From Copromyces sp. CBS 386.78 (Eukaryota; Ascomycota; Sordariomycetes; Sordariales; Sordariaceae): a stretch of 64,000 nucleotides of DNA. The DNA lies in NCBI GenBank assembly GCA_030685235.1, contig MU839089.1:62001-126000 (forward strand), in the 5' to 3' direction. Below the pieces are notes generated by a model. That model was given only the letters and a program-made list of their open reading frames with translations, searched no databases and was not told the DNA's origin. Of this stretch, positions 23,960-35,422 are shown piece after piece. Positions within the stretch are counted from its first letter, which is position 1; each line of letters opens with the position of its first letter. Position numbers and translations under genes: made by a program.

Positions 23960-25743
23960 AAGCTGGCGGTGCTACATGCGGTACTGCTTGCTGTTCCTCT
24001 CCATCCGCATCGACGTCCACGTCCACACAAATCTTGACAAAAATGGCTGTGTCGACCTCCTCAAGCCAGAACAAAGAACACCTGGCTCTCCGATTCCACC
24101 ATTCGCTTGACGTTCTTTTCTCTTTCCATCCTCCACGTCAAACATACAGGTATGGGGCTATCAGAGCCCGCAGCTGAGCTTGGCGTACTGGTTAGTATGG
24201 CCCGGGTGCGAGATGGTGGTGACGGGGCCTTGTGCTCCAGGCTTGTATCCAGTTCCTCCTCCTAGCTTATATCGTTGCCGTAGTTGTAGTTATAGAGGTT
24301 TTTGAAAGTTGAAAAGAGGGAGAGTATCCGTAGTAGGGATGGCAAGTTCTTGTAGGGTCAAAGAGGCTTGTATGTTAGCTGCTTTTTTATCGGAAACGTT
24401 ACTCGTAGGCTTAGGGATACTAATTTTCGGGAATAGTCCGGGGAAGGTCGAATTTATTATCGTTAGAATCCGATTATAGGACGGAATTAACGTTGGACTA
24501 ATAAATTATATCCGGCGTACTAGTATAATTTAACGCCGACTACGTAGTAGCGTTTTATTAGAAGTTCTTACCCGAATTAATAGTCCGGTAGAAATTGAAA
24601 TTAATAAGTACCGATATTTAAAGGATATAAAGGAGAATTAAATATTATAGAGAGTTTGCGTATTAATCTATATAAGGCGGAATATATATATTGGTCGCAG
24701 CTTCCTTCCGTAGTATTGGTTAGTATAGCCCGGGTGCGAAATGGTGGTGACGGGGCCTTGTACTCCAGGCTTGTATCTAGTTCCTCCTCCTAGCTTATAT
24801 TATTATTATAATTATAATTATAGAAATTCTTGAAAATTAAAAAGAGGGAGAATATTTATAGTAGGGATAATAAATTTTTATAAAATTAAAGAAGCTTGTA
24901 TATTAGCTGCTTTTTTGTCGGAAATGTTATTTGTAGGCTTAGGGATACTAATTTTTAAGAATAGTCCGGGGAAGGTCGAATTTATTGTCGTCGGAATCCG
25001 ATTATAGGACGGAATTAACGTCGGACTAATAAATCGTATCCGGCGTACCGGTATAGCTTAGCGCCGATTGCGTAGTAGCGTTTTATCGGAGGTTCTTACC
25101 TAAGCTGATAGTCTGGTAGAAATTGAAGTTGGTAGGTACTGATGTTTAGAGGATACAAAGGAGAATTGAATATTATAGAGAGTTTGCGTATCAATCTGCA
25201 TAAGGCGGAATACACATGTCGGTCGCAGCTTCCTTCCGTGGGGTTGCTGGAAGCCTCGTGTTATGGCTGCATTCCACTTGCCATCATTTCCCTTGGTGAC
25301 AGCAATCAAAGAATTCCACATTGTGAATGAAGGCCTTTAAACGGATCTGCAATGTCTTTCTGTGGTCGATGAAGGGTCTAGGATGATTTCTTTTTACACA
25401 CTTGGCCGGGCCAGGCATACCTCCACATCCAATCCGCGGTGCGATGGTAGTGGAAGCTCGAAGCTGATGCGCCCAGATCATCGACGACTTTCTGGGCAGC
25501 AACAATCTCGATAATCGGTATGACCGACAGGGCAAGGCAGTAGGAATGACTTTTTTTGGCGTCGGTCTCCGGGGCATCACAAAAATGTGCATCCTCGAGG
25601 ACGGTGTTGGCAGGGAAGTCAATGTCGACGCTGTGAAGGGTCTCGGTGCTGGATTTTCCGGCATAAAGAGCGTTGACGCGCACGACCATGGTACCCGAGT
25701 GGCAGTAAGGTAGAAGACACTCCTTTACATAAAAACAGCACAT
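23960..25743 (-). pseudogene. Decayed array copy split by a RIP-like tandem duplication
   Basis: On the minus strand, 25743-25378 still encodes the family's middle segment, including VVDDLGASASS, the block that precedes NFERFL in AG2 and AG4, but the NFERFL part is broken. Around 24250-24160 a module remnant is readable (SHPGHTNQYAKLSCGL), matching the HPD-type module, and then hits stops. Between them lie two tandem 528-bp copies (24185-24712 and 24713-25240). No intact start, frame or final exon survives. It is a former member of the array sitting between AG4 and AG5. Confidence 0.7.
24185..25240. repeat. Tandem 528-bp duplication with RIP-like C-to-T/G-to-A decay
   Basis: Copies 24185-24712 and 24713-25240 are equal in length and align throughout. 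The differences are mostly transitions that turn GC-containing words into AT words (for example GTTGTAGTTATAGAGG against ATTATAATTATAGAAA). The most AT-rich parts are the inner halves of the two copies; the outer halves are less changed. Confidence 0.75.
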
Positions 25744-26109
25744 TTATCTACAGGAAGAAAACAAATTGTGGCTAACTTATCAAGAGCAACCAAACCATGT
25801 CACGAAATTACTGCATAATGTGGTCACAATAGGGGCGGGGAAAGATTGAGCTGGGCATAGAAGGCACGATCAGGTATGTCAGTCATTGAAAGTATCGTGG
25901 TAATCATTTTAAAGTCATATTGTAGCAGTGTAAGCAGTCAAATTGATGTGTATCCTGTTCTACGGAAAAGATGTCCGACAAAGATCACTACATCCCAATC
26001 TAGCCCTCTGCCACCTGCCTCCTTCAGATCGAACCCCTTCTTCAAATGGCCTTCAACTCATCCTCGTCAAACAGTCTCTTCCTTCACAACACTGGATATT
26101 TTCCTCTTC

Positions 26110-27861
26110 TTACTCCTCCTCCTCCTCAATCGTGTACAAGCCCCACCTGTTCCACATCTTCGGGATGAACTCCTCTGCCTCCGCTGCCGTCGCGATCTCC
26201 TCCTCATCCTCCTCAAAGATGGCGTCCAGATCCGGAGCCTTCCACTTGCCCTCCTTTTCCTCGATCTTCTTGACCTCTTCGGCTTGCTTCTCATGAAGCC
26301 AGAAGACGAACTCCTCGTACTCATTTTCGCCCATGAGTTCTGCGCTTGCGCCGTCGTCGTTGAGGACGTGCCAATGCCCGTTGCTGAGCAGGGCATATCT
26401 TGCTCCACACTCCGGACGCTCTCGAACATCCAGCACTTGCGTTTCCTAATCGGCAAGAATGATGGTGTTCGTGGCGTTCGGTTCAGTGTTGTCCTCAGGT
26501 TGATCGATGAAGCTGGCCTCGTCGATCTCCTCCGCAAGAAACTCGTTGCCCTCTTCATCTGTAACGAGAACGATAGGAGGGAGAAGCTGGATGTCCTGCT
26601 CTTTCTTCTCGAAGCCGGCGAACCAGGCCAAGAGATCTTCGTATTCTTCCTGCGTCATCATGAGAGGGTTGTCATTCTCATCCATGCGGTACCAAAGACC
26701 GGAAGTGAGCTGTGCATAGGATACACCGCTATCGGGGCGATCAATAACTATGACCGTATCGAGGTTTTGGCGCTCTTCGGCTGACATTGGAGACAGGTCA
26801 TACCAATGGGAAGGGGTCTTGGTAAGAGTAGCGGGAATTGGCGCATTGTCTCGGGATTCATCGCACCGAAGCTTTGCGTTGTTGGAAGGTGTGAGATCTT
26901 GGGCCGAGTCGAGGGCTGGCTCCGAGTAGACGGTGTCGGGTGTGCCAGGGATGTTGTCAGATACCTCGCTGTTGACGGTTTGCCGAGACTCAGTGGAGAA
27001 GTTGGTCCTGTGAGAAGTTAGTACTTGGTAGATGCAAGAGGGGTCGGTTGTGGGCGCATACTCAGTTGATTCCTTTCGGAAGTGGTGAAGGACAGCTTCC
27101 TCATCCTTGGGAGCAGGGTCGCTTGAGATTGGCGAAGTGATCACGGTCGCTTGCTTCAAGAGAACCTCGACAACTTCGATGATGTCGGCCGCGGGAAGGG
27201 AATGGCGGTAAGAGTGGACGCTCGCTTGCTTGGACGGAACCTCGACTATCTCAACAATGTCGGCAGCCGGGAAGGAATGGCGGTAGAAGCGCACATTCGA
27301 TGAGTTGACAGAGAAGTCCTCGCTGGTAACAAGGGAAGTGGCATTGACAGTAATCTCCTGGACATCGTTGTGCAAAGAGGCGCAGGCTTCCTGGTTGTCC
27401 GTGTCGATCTCCATGTCGTGGGCGTTGGCAGTGCTGTCGGTGCCTTGCGTGACCATGTTGTCGGCGGCGATGTCGATGTCCTTAGCGGGGAAGATATCCT
27501 TGGGGGACTCGGCAAGCTCAGTGATGTGAGAAGCCTTGTAATTGTCGATACTTTCGGTGGTGGTAGTGTCGATGGGAGTGCCAGACTCGATGCGCAGGGA
27601 AAGATCGGCCTCTTGAGCAGTCTGGGTGAGATCGTTAGCATCAATGTCATCAGCAGAGGTCTTGTGAGTGAGTCGACATACCTTCTCATTCTTGCGACGG
27701 AGCTTATGATCATGGCCGGCCTCCGAGGGCGCGGCCGTCTTCACCAGTGCGTTGGCCGACAGGGTTGCGAACGACGCGATGGCGATGGCCTTCACGATGT
27801 TGCTGGTCGGGAAGTTAAGGGAGCGGGGGGCAAGACCCAGGAAGAATAGAGGGAAAGACAT
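26110..27861 (-). CDS. AG5: two-Y-module protein with in-frame TAG (433 aa + extension)
   Basis: Exons are 27861-27682, 27621-27062 and 27007-26446. The introns are 60 and 54 bases with GCTAAC and ACTAAC branch points. Both are multiples of three and stop-free, so the unspliced frame is also open. The start is the ATG giving MSFPLFFLGL, a hydrophobic N-terminus. The middle has two near-identical repeats (SVHSYRHSLPAADIIEVVEV and its neighbour). The Y module before the TAG reads VSYAQLTSGLWYRMDENDNP. After the TAG (26448-26446), 111 further residues begin with another RPxxGxxYA-type Y module (RPECGARYALLSNGHWHVL) and end in poly-Glu. Function unknown. Confidence 0.78.
26436..26457 (-). promoter_or_regulatory. 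AG5 TAG recoding hairpin
   Basis: CTTGC (26457-26453) pairs with GCAAG (26440-26436). A bulged C follows, then one G-C pair, an A-A mismatch and two T-A pairs close an AGG loop that contains the A of the TAG (26448-26446). Confidence 0.58.
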
Positions 27862-29502
27862 TTTGTCAGAGATGGTTGGTGAGTGAGAGTGATGAAGGGT
27901 TGTGAGAGTTTGGGTTGAGATCGCTTGAGTGCAAAGTTGCATGAAGTGATGCTTGTCCGAAAATTGGATGCAGAAGGAAGAAGTGCTGGGACTAGTCTTG
28001 GGTGAGAAACAGGATTCTTATACCTGCATCTCTGGTCTCCAGATTGACTGTCGCTGGAGACTCTGAGTCTGTTGTTGACATGGTGATAGATGAACAGATT
28101 ATCTGGTTTTATATGGTGATCACTGAACAGGTGTTGTGGTGGTGATGATTTGGTGGTGGTGAAAATAAAACAGCCAAGGAGCCGGTCCGTGCGTCTGGTG
28201 ACTGTGTGGATGTATTACATGTGATTGGTCAGATCCGCAGGTTTCGTCCGAACAGGGCAACTGTCCAGAGACCAGTTCCTTGAACCATCACCCGAACTGC
28301 TGGCTGAACAGCCATCCGAACAGTGGCCGACGATGAGCATGTTTTCTGAACAGCCTCAAAGTGTTTGGCTCGCCAGCTCGTCATCATTGCCAGAGCAACT
28401 GGGCCCCGCCACTAAGGAGTTTTGTGGGCCCCATGCCAAAGGCGAGACCGGAAGGTTTGGAGTGAATGTCGAGTTCGCCGGCGGCTGCCAAGGCCGCTGT
28501 GGCATCGACTTGTTAGCGCTGTACAGCAGGACCCGAGTGTTTGCGGCGAATTACCAACAAAGAGGGCCCGATTTCATGGTGGCATAACGACCCTCTCTCT
28601 TTGTCCTGATGACCACAATGAGTCGCTTTTGAAAGTAAGAAAAGAAGAAGGTGTCGATCAAAAAATCTGTTCACCGGCCCGGGCCGTACCGAGCGAGGAT
28701 GCGAGTTTTCACCTTTTCGTTTTGCGGCACCTATCCCCTCGACTCTCCGTCCTGGACCGGGCTCACGGCGTCCGCACCGTTTGTGCCATTGGCGGTGCGA
28801 TGGAAAACGAAGGAAGTTTTATTTTTCAACAAAATGAAAAAAAAATTAAAAAAAAATTTGATGGCAACGACGTGAATCGAATGCGGGACGTACATCATAC
28901 CTGGAAAGGAGTAGAACCTTATTCATGCGTAGCCGGAAGACGCCAGGTTGAAGCACTACTCGGGGGCCAATCGTCTTGTAGGCTTCAAGCCACCTACGGG
29001 CCATAGGCTGGCAAGAGCCTCCGCGACTGACAGGCTGATCCCCAAGCCCCGTAGGTGTGGCCTGCAAAGTTGGTAGCTGCGCTTCACACCGCTCGGCCAC
29101 GGAGCCCTTGGAAGTTGGTGAAAGCACTGACCATTCGACTAACCTATGTACCCCTCGTCAACTGTTGCCTGAATTGGCTGCTCAGCCATCAAATGCAGCA
29201 GCATCATATGTGGTAGCACTTAAGGGAACCTGTGTATGACCTGGTGATGCCCCGAGAAATCGGAATGGAAGTCAACAATTCACTCCGGCGGTCTACCGCC
29301 CACGATCGATGATGCGGCCGTCATACATTAAGTCAACTCCTGCCGAGCAATTTGTCATGAAATACGCGAGACGCGAGGAGGTCTTTTAATATGGCATCTC
29401 TGTATATTTCTACGAGAAATTGATGTAGTATTTAAGGTAACCATAGATAAACTCATAAAAAGGGAAAAAAGCGTAAGAATTGGATCGTGAATGTCCAAGT
29501 GC
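27862..29502. other. AG5 promoter region and gene-free stretch
   Basis: No gene is supported. TGAACAG occurs at 28091, 28124, 28305 and 28347. An imperfect inverted pair (CCACCTACGGGC near 28990; GCCCCGTAGGTGTGG near 29050) flanks about 50 bases. A weak 194-codon plus-strand frame (28422-29006) lacks motifs and is not called. Confidence 0.5.
28016..28022 (-). promoter_or_regulatory. TATA box of AG5
   Basis: TATAAGA on the minus strand, 155 bases upstream of the AG5 ATG. It is followed farther upstream by the GACTGTCGCTGGAGACTCTG and TTGACATGGTGAT blocks shared with AG2. Confidence 0.55.
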
Positions 29503-29742
29503 TTACACCCTTACCCAAGAGACATATTTTCCTTGCTTCCAATCCTTAGACAAAATTTCGCGGGCCAAAATCTCCTGCTTGAGTCTCCAGTTCCCATTCC
29601 AGACTACATGACTAAGGTAGCGATAATGCGCAGAACGTGGTACAGCGCCTCCCTTCCACCATGCATCTTTGACGACGGCTGAACCCTCCCTCCAAAGACA
29701 ATACTCCTCCAAGATTACCATCCTGTACACCTCCGTCGCCGA

Positions 29743-30564
29743 TTACCAGATAGCACCCAATATCCTGCCCCTCTCTTCAGCGACCTGCTTCTCCCAAGGC
29801 AGCGACTCGTAATCGGTCGGGTCATCCAACCAACAAACCTCTCCCTCCGGCGTGGTGAGCCTCAGCTCTGGCGCGCCCCAAGAAGAATCGGCCTCCGGCT
29901 TCGGCCAACCACTATCCTCTGGAAAGACACACCAGGTGCATTGTGCCAGAGAGTATTCCGTGTGGCGCGACCAGACGTCGATACGGTCTGTCTTGTCGAT
30001 GAAACTGTGGGTTGTCCAGTTGCTTTGCGCCAGGCGGTGGGAGTGCCAGCCTGCGAGTGGATGATCATTGCTCTCCGAGGTGTTGTATTCATCGGTGTGG
30101 CTGCCAATTCCGGTGGTGGTTTCGATGGCAGTCTCGTCCTCTTCTTGCTCCCAGAAATCTTGGATCCAGTCACGCTTGGCACGAATGTCCTGGGTCCAGT
30201 CGTCTTTGGGCCAGTCGACCTGGGTCCAATCTTCGTCGGCGGGAGAAACGTCTTCAAGGTGTTCCGCGGAGGGCCACTCAAGATCCTGGTCGGTCATAGC
30301 GTCGAAGAACTCATCCTCAGAGGAGTCGGAGTCGGAGTTGGAGCCATCGATGGTGATGTCAACGGTCTCGGACGGTGTAGACTGCATGACGAAGACTGAT
30401 GGGAATTCGACCACGGCCTTGGAGGTAGCCTTCTCCAATGCAGGAAACAACTATGCCGCCAATCATTAGCCTCCTCCCTAGACCAAGAGATTACAAGAAA
30501 TACCTACCATGGACTCATTGATGTTCAAGTCGAATGGCTCGAGGATTCGGTAAGTGAAAGACAT
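29743..30564 (-). CDS. AG6: W-module protein, 254 aa
   Basis: Exons are 30564-30508 and 30450-29743, with a 57-base intron (GTAGGT donor). The protein is 254 aa. It starts MSFTYRILEPFDLN, runs through an acidic Ser/Asp stretch, then an unusual Trp repeat around residues 90-125 (DWTQVDWPKDDWTQDI). The W module lies at about 165-240 (NWTTHSFIDKTDRIDVW...CTW...ELRLTTPEGEVCWLDDP). The stop is TAA, not TAG, and lies outside any hairpin of the family type. Curiously the frame stays open for 79 more codons after it (29742-29503). A TATATAA lies about 55 bases upstream of the ATG on the minus strand. Function unknown. Confidence 0.75.
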
Positions 30565-31633
30565 CTTGCTTTGGTGGATTGTTCGAAGAGGAATAAGTGG
30601 TTGTTGTGGATTTCTCGTAGGTATATAATTTCGAGGAAGATGCCACGGAAAAGAAAAAACGAAAACCCATAAGAGACGATCGTGGCCGGGAGAAATGGGT
30701 GGTGCGCGAGGCCACCGGACCAGGGCCGGCACGGAACCTTACCATTTGCCACCTGGCATTCACCAGCACCAGAGACCATTCACTTGCACCAAAATGTGGA
30801 GGCACTCTTGGCAACCGTCAAGTGAATGGCCTCTTCGTCTGATAATGATAACTGCCCCGCGATGGATGGACGAGGGGCTTGTTCCACCTTGGCCTAAGTA
30901 GACTCTAGGGAACTGGCTCTATTGATGGAAGTTTTTCCGTTGCTTTCCCTTGGGACGTGGTCTTGGCTAGGTGCTTGTCAGGGCTAGAAGCGCCAGCATG
31001 TGGTCTGAAGGCGTTTCGAGCCTAGACGAGTAGGCCCTTGGTGAATTTCACGGTCGTTTCTCGTCGCACTTGTGGAGATCAGATGTGTTAGCCAGTCTTG
31101 CAATCACATCCAGGCGTGGTCAAGTTTGAGATGAGCTGCTTCAATTCAAGCTCGGAGGACACAAAAGAATGTGTAACGAAGAAGCTTGAGATGGACCATC
31201 AAAGTAACAAAGAAGCTTGAAATGAAGCATCAGCTTGCAATAGTATCGTAATGTAGAAACAAAGGGTATCTTGCGAGCAAAGAAAATATCAAACAATCTT
31301 GGTAAAGCAACATAAAGCATCGATGATACTGCTTCTCCTCCTATGAACAACAAACGCCCAACAAAATGCCTCCGAGCCTCCTAGTTTCCATCATCCACAC
31401 TCGGTATCTGTCTTCGATGCGCTCTGAAAGCATGACAGCTTGTAGTTTATGCAATACACGGCAACCTCATCCTGCCAGATTTATCCTTCCTCCTCGATCT
31501 GAACTTATCTCTCGACCTCCCGTTGCCGACACTACCCCTGTTCCTAGGGTCAACGCTGTTCTTGCTCCCGCTCTCTCTCACAGCCAATTGCTGTAATATC
31601 CAGTTATCCACCATTCAGAGTTGTCCTCCGTTA
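30565..31633. other. AG6 promoter and AG7 downstream region
   Basis: No gene seen. Apart from the AG6 TATA sequence near 30620, nothing stands out. Confidence 0.5.
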
Positions 31634-32997
31634 TCAGATCTCAGGCAAACCCATCTGAGTAGGAAACTTAGCATCCTCCAGTTCGTAATGTCTTCCCTCT
31701 GGGTCCGTCAACACCAGTCTCGGCACCGGCCCATCCACCCAGTCCCCTGATGGCATCAATACATCAAGTTCGGGTATCCTGTAGCGCACCCAATTGCACT
31801 CCGCGAGTCTTTTGCGCCTCGGAGTCGACAGTTTTTGGTTTTCCCAGGTATCAAGCAACCCCTTCTTATCAACAGTACTGAGGTCGGCCCAGGTCTTGTC
31901 GGAGGTGCGTCTGTTTTTACGGCGACGGTTGTCCCACCGCTGGAGCCTTTTGTTCATAATTCCTTCTTTGGAAGGTCTGGGTCTCTCCGTCTTCTCCTTC
32001 TCTTCGTCGGTCGACTTGAGCTTCTCGTTCGTCAACTGGGGCGCGGGTGCTTCAACTTCAACAGCAAAGTTGTTGGACACCTCGGGCTCCTAACCCGAGG
32101 TGGCACGGTCAAGTCTGCTTTTGTAGACGGCCATTTGTGTTGGGGAGGTGAGGCGAAGCCTGATTGGAGAACGGGTCGGGGTATCCTTCTCGGGGTCGAC
32201 ATTTTCGGTCGCCATGGTGGAGGTGCGAGGGGGGGTGTTGAAGGGTGTGTTGAAAGAGGAGTTCGTGGCGGCAGAGGGGGGGCTGAGAGAAAAGTGAGTT
32301 AACGATCATTTTGCGCGTGAGAGGGGCGTTTATATGGAGTGAAATACCTTCTGAAGATACGCCTCTTTGTAGGGCTTGGGCTGTGAATCTCGTCAAAAAG
32401 GGATGCGGCCATTGGTGCCACCAACTTCCTTTTCTTCGGGCTGCCAGCAACGGATTCGTGCTCGGCCGGCGCGGGGGAGATGTCGCTGTCAAAAAGATAT
32501 GCGGGGACCGGTCCCGCCCACTTCCTCCTCATAGGGCTGCCAGCAGAGAGTTTGTCGTCGGTCAGCAAGGAGGAGGTAGCATCGATGTCAGAGCCGGTCG
32601 GGCCCGGTTTGACGGTGATACAATCGAGGATCATCTCATCCTCGGTATTGTCGTCGGAATTGGAAGACGCGCGCTTTCTGTCCGTTGTCACCTTGCTCTC
32701 ATCCGACTTGGAGGCGCTGATGTCCGCGCCGATATGCGTCATTTTGGCGTCTTCCTTCTCCTCCTTCGCCGCGCCTGTAGCGCTATTTGCGCAATGCTCC
32801 TTTTCGCTCGTCATGGTAGCGCCGGGAGGCTTGTCGGAGTCCAAAGTCTCAATGGATGAATCATCCCACGGGTCGTGATATGTGCTGGCGTTGTCCGTGG
32901 ACGTCGCGTTGGTAGTGTTCTGTGCGCCAAAGATGTTGCGAGCCGAAAGCAAGGCTTGGGATCCGAGTGCGCCCATGAAGGGGATAAAGAAAGCCAT
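31634..32997 (-). CDS. AG7: W-module protein with in-frame TAG (280 aa + extension)
   Basis: Exons are 32997-32348 and 32282-32090, with a 65-base intron (GTATTT donor, GTTAAC branch). The product is 280 aa to a TAG at 32092-32090, then 151 in-frame residues to a TGA at 31634. The N-terminus MAFFIPFMGALGSQALL is hydrophobic. Later come two copies of AGSP(M/K)(R/K)(R/K)K followed by LFD, with nuclear-localisation-like basic clusters. The family W module exists only after the TAG (TWADLSTVDKKGLLDTW...CNW...RLVLTDPEGRHYELED). Residues straddling the stop, SG-TAG-EPEVSN, match SG-TAG-EPRVSN of AG10. Function unknown; a nuclear location is possible. Confidence 0.78.
32078..32102 (-). promoter_or_regulatory. 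AG7 TAG recoding hairpin (11 bp)
   Basis: The strongest hairpin of the set. Bases 32102-32092 pair with 32088-32078, eleven pairs in a row with one G-U. The loop is AGG, holding the A of the TAG (32092-32090), and the closing pair is T-A. Confidence 0.68.
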
Positions 32998-34319
32998 TTT
33001 TGCTTGTCGCGTGGAAGGTCGCGGGGGAGTTCGTTGTCAGTGCGCGGTTGGGTCGATTTGGGTGATCGTCGATGTGGGTTGTTCAATGAAGCTGACGCGA
33101 GCGCGATGTTGAAGGAAATGTGAGTTTCCGACAAAGAACAAAAATTGGTAGAATTGGGGAGGAAAGCAGCAACGGAAACCACTAAATAGAATTGCGATCA
33201 TGGAAATTGGAAAGAGTAAGCGGTGAGTGGGGACGGAAACCTTGGCCGTCTTGTTGTTGGGCAGGCAGCACAACCTGCATGTCGTCACAATAGGAAGATT
33301 AATAAGTAGTGTTAGTCAGCNNNNNNNNNNGTTTTTGCTACTATATGCAAAAGCGTGAATTGGAAAGGAGTACATGGGATGGAATGCATAATCGCAAGTG
33401 ACGGAATACGGAACTTCAACACCAAGGCGCTCCGATCATCCCCTCTGGCTCCCTTTACCAGACCCCTCAATGGCTGGATCATGGCCGTTATCGTAATAGC
33501 TCGCTCCTTTCTCAGGTGGCTCATATTGGGGTCGACTAAACACCAAGGCGATGCCCTCTTGCTTCCGACTAGACCAGTTCCTTGAGCTTCAGCGGCTCGA
33601 TCACAAATAAAACATCATCATCACAGTGCTCAAACCGAGGTGGCGTTCCTCCCGTACAAATACACAGTATATCTGATCTGGAGTTTGATTCTCCTTCCTA
33701 TCTGCCATTGAACTGGCAAAAAAGTAACAGCAAAAAAGAACACAAAAAATGGGAGTAATAGAGGACTCACCCCTGAATCGAACGCGTAAGGCAGGCAGCT
33801 TGAAACGGGCTCCCAATCCGTCCAACACCGTGACCGCAAGACCATTCGACCGTTCAGGGCCCGGGTGTTCCAGCCCTCTGTGTTGGAATTAGGCGTGGTC
33901 GAAGTAGTATATCTAGAGGTACCCTCTGGCACTGCTGTGTCGAGGCGAAATGATTGGCTCCATGTGTTAAGGGTTACCAGGCGGCAGTCACGGGGTCAAG
34001 AGATGGATGAAAGTTGGGATGAAAAGGCAAGGGAACGGTGCCTGGGGGCGTGCATGTGGAAGGCACGGAAGGGAAGCCATACAAGTGTCTTCTCTCTTGG
34101 CTACTTATAGACTCTACATCGAATTTGCTGATGCTACCTGTCAACCCGTTGATGGTGAACTCAGGACTCAAAGATACTCTTCCCATGTTTCCTCCTCGTT
34201 AACTTCCGTCGCCGCCCAGCCCGTGATTCCGACTCAGCGGGCTCGGGCAACGAGTAGTTTTTAACACCAGAGGTTCGGCACCGACCCATTTCCGAAAATC
34301 AATCCTCTGTTCTTGATGT
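32998..34319. other. AG7 promoter; assembly gap; no gene
   Basis: Ten N bases lie at 33321-33330. No coding gene is supported. On the minus strand, short in-frame stretches downstream of AG8 (34200-34320) may be decayed remains of its missing C-terminal half. Confidence 0.45.
33321..33330. other. Assembly gap (10 N)
   Basis: Ten N bases in noncoding sequence between AG7 and AG8. Confidence 0.95.
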
Positions 34320-35422
34320 TTACCTGATACTAAGCAAGCCATTCTTCTTGTCGACACAAAAGAGGTCATTCCACGTCTTGTCCTTGGGACGCTTCTTCCG
34401 GTGTGATCTCCCACTTCTGCTCTTCTTGTTCCTGTGATCTTCCAAGTATTTGGCAGAAGTTCCCTTCAGTTCTGAACGAGTGGGTGTGGGCACTGTTGTC
34501 GTCTTCTTTCTCACCGCCTTCTTCATACCATTGGCAAGCTCAATGATTTCATGATTTTTCGTCTCTTCAGATATGTCAGCAGCGTAGTCGTAGAAGAGCT
34601 TAAGCAAGGTAATTTACGTACCAGGTAATTTGGCGCGTTTTGGCTTGTCCAAGCCGGAACCAATGGCTGCGGCAGGACTCAACAAACCTGCGGCAATATC
34701 GATGATTTCCCGCTTGGTCATGCCTTCGAATCTGTCAGCAGTGCGATCGTAAAAGAGGATTAAACAGGTAAGTCACTTACCAACTGACTCTCCGCGCTTC
34801 CACTTGCTCAAGGCAGAAGCAAGGACTGCGGCGGGACTCAGATCCGTGGGTCCACTACGCCGCCAACCATTCCAACCGTTCAGTTGGCGGGCGTGGAAAC
34901 GCTCCATCCACTGATGATACCTGCGTCTGACATCCGGCATGGTGCCCCGGGTCCCATTTGGGGACCTTTTATGGCTGTCGACTAGCAAATCGTGCAGACG
35001 GGCTAGGCGTCTATAATAGTAGACGCCAGTGAGGCGTCCAGCCATCACATCTGGTTGCGAAGAGTCCCCGGCGCTCGGTGTAGACTTCTTCGTGATGGCG
35101 GTGCTGGGAGGCAGTCAGAAATAATTGGACTACACAGGACGCGGAAGCTTGATATTGACTACCTTTGGACAGAACGCATCTCATGAATTGGGCCGGTCGT
35201 ACCCGCAACTTTTGTGTCTGGTTTCAAGCACGCGCTCGCTTTGTTGCCCGTGCTGGGTTTGATGTCGCTCATGGCGACGAGGTCGCTATCCGCCTCGGCT
35301 TTGATCACTGGGGAGACTTGCATGGCATTTTCAATTGCGATGATATTGGTGACCTCTCCGTGGGGTTCATCTTTCACAGCCGGGGAGCTTCTGCCCATGC
35401 CCGGAGGCTTCTTGTGCGGCAT
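34320..35422 (-). CDS. AG8: truncated W-module protein, 309 aa
   Basis: Exons are 35422-35163, 35103-34781, 34723-34622 and 34564-34320. The introns are 59, 57 and 57 bases. I chose the ATG giving MPHKKPPGMGR. Exons 2-4 show an internal duplication: the sequence LSPAA(V/A)-, a basic stretch and the following intron occur twice, and both introns are 57 bases with closely similar ends. The last exon has only the first half of a W module (KTWNDLFCVDKKNGLLSIR) and then a TAA; the TTPEGE half is missing. The end of exon 4 also looks like a donor (AG/GTAAAC), so a lost further exon is possible. AG9 carries the same LSPAAAV block. The exact acceptors of introns 2 and 3 are uncertain. Confidence 0.55.

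Noticed and set aside
28422..29006. Plus-strand frame of 194 codons
   Set aside because: No recognisable motif, no introns, biased composition; lies in sequence that holds AG5 promoter motifs.
33760..33880. tRNA-like TTCGATTC stretch on the minus strand
   Set aside because: The flanking bases do not form T or acceptor stems.
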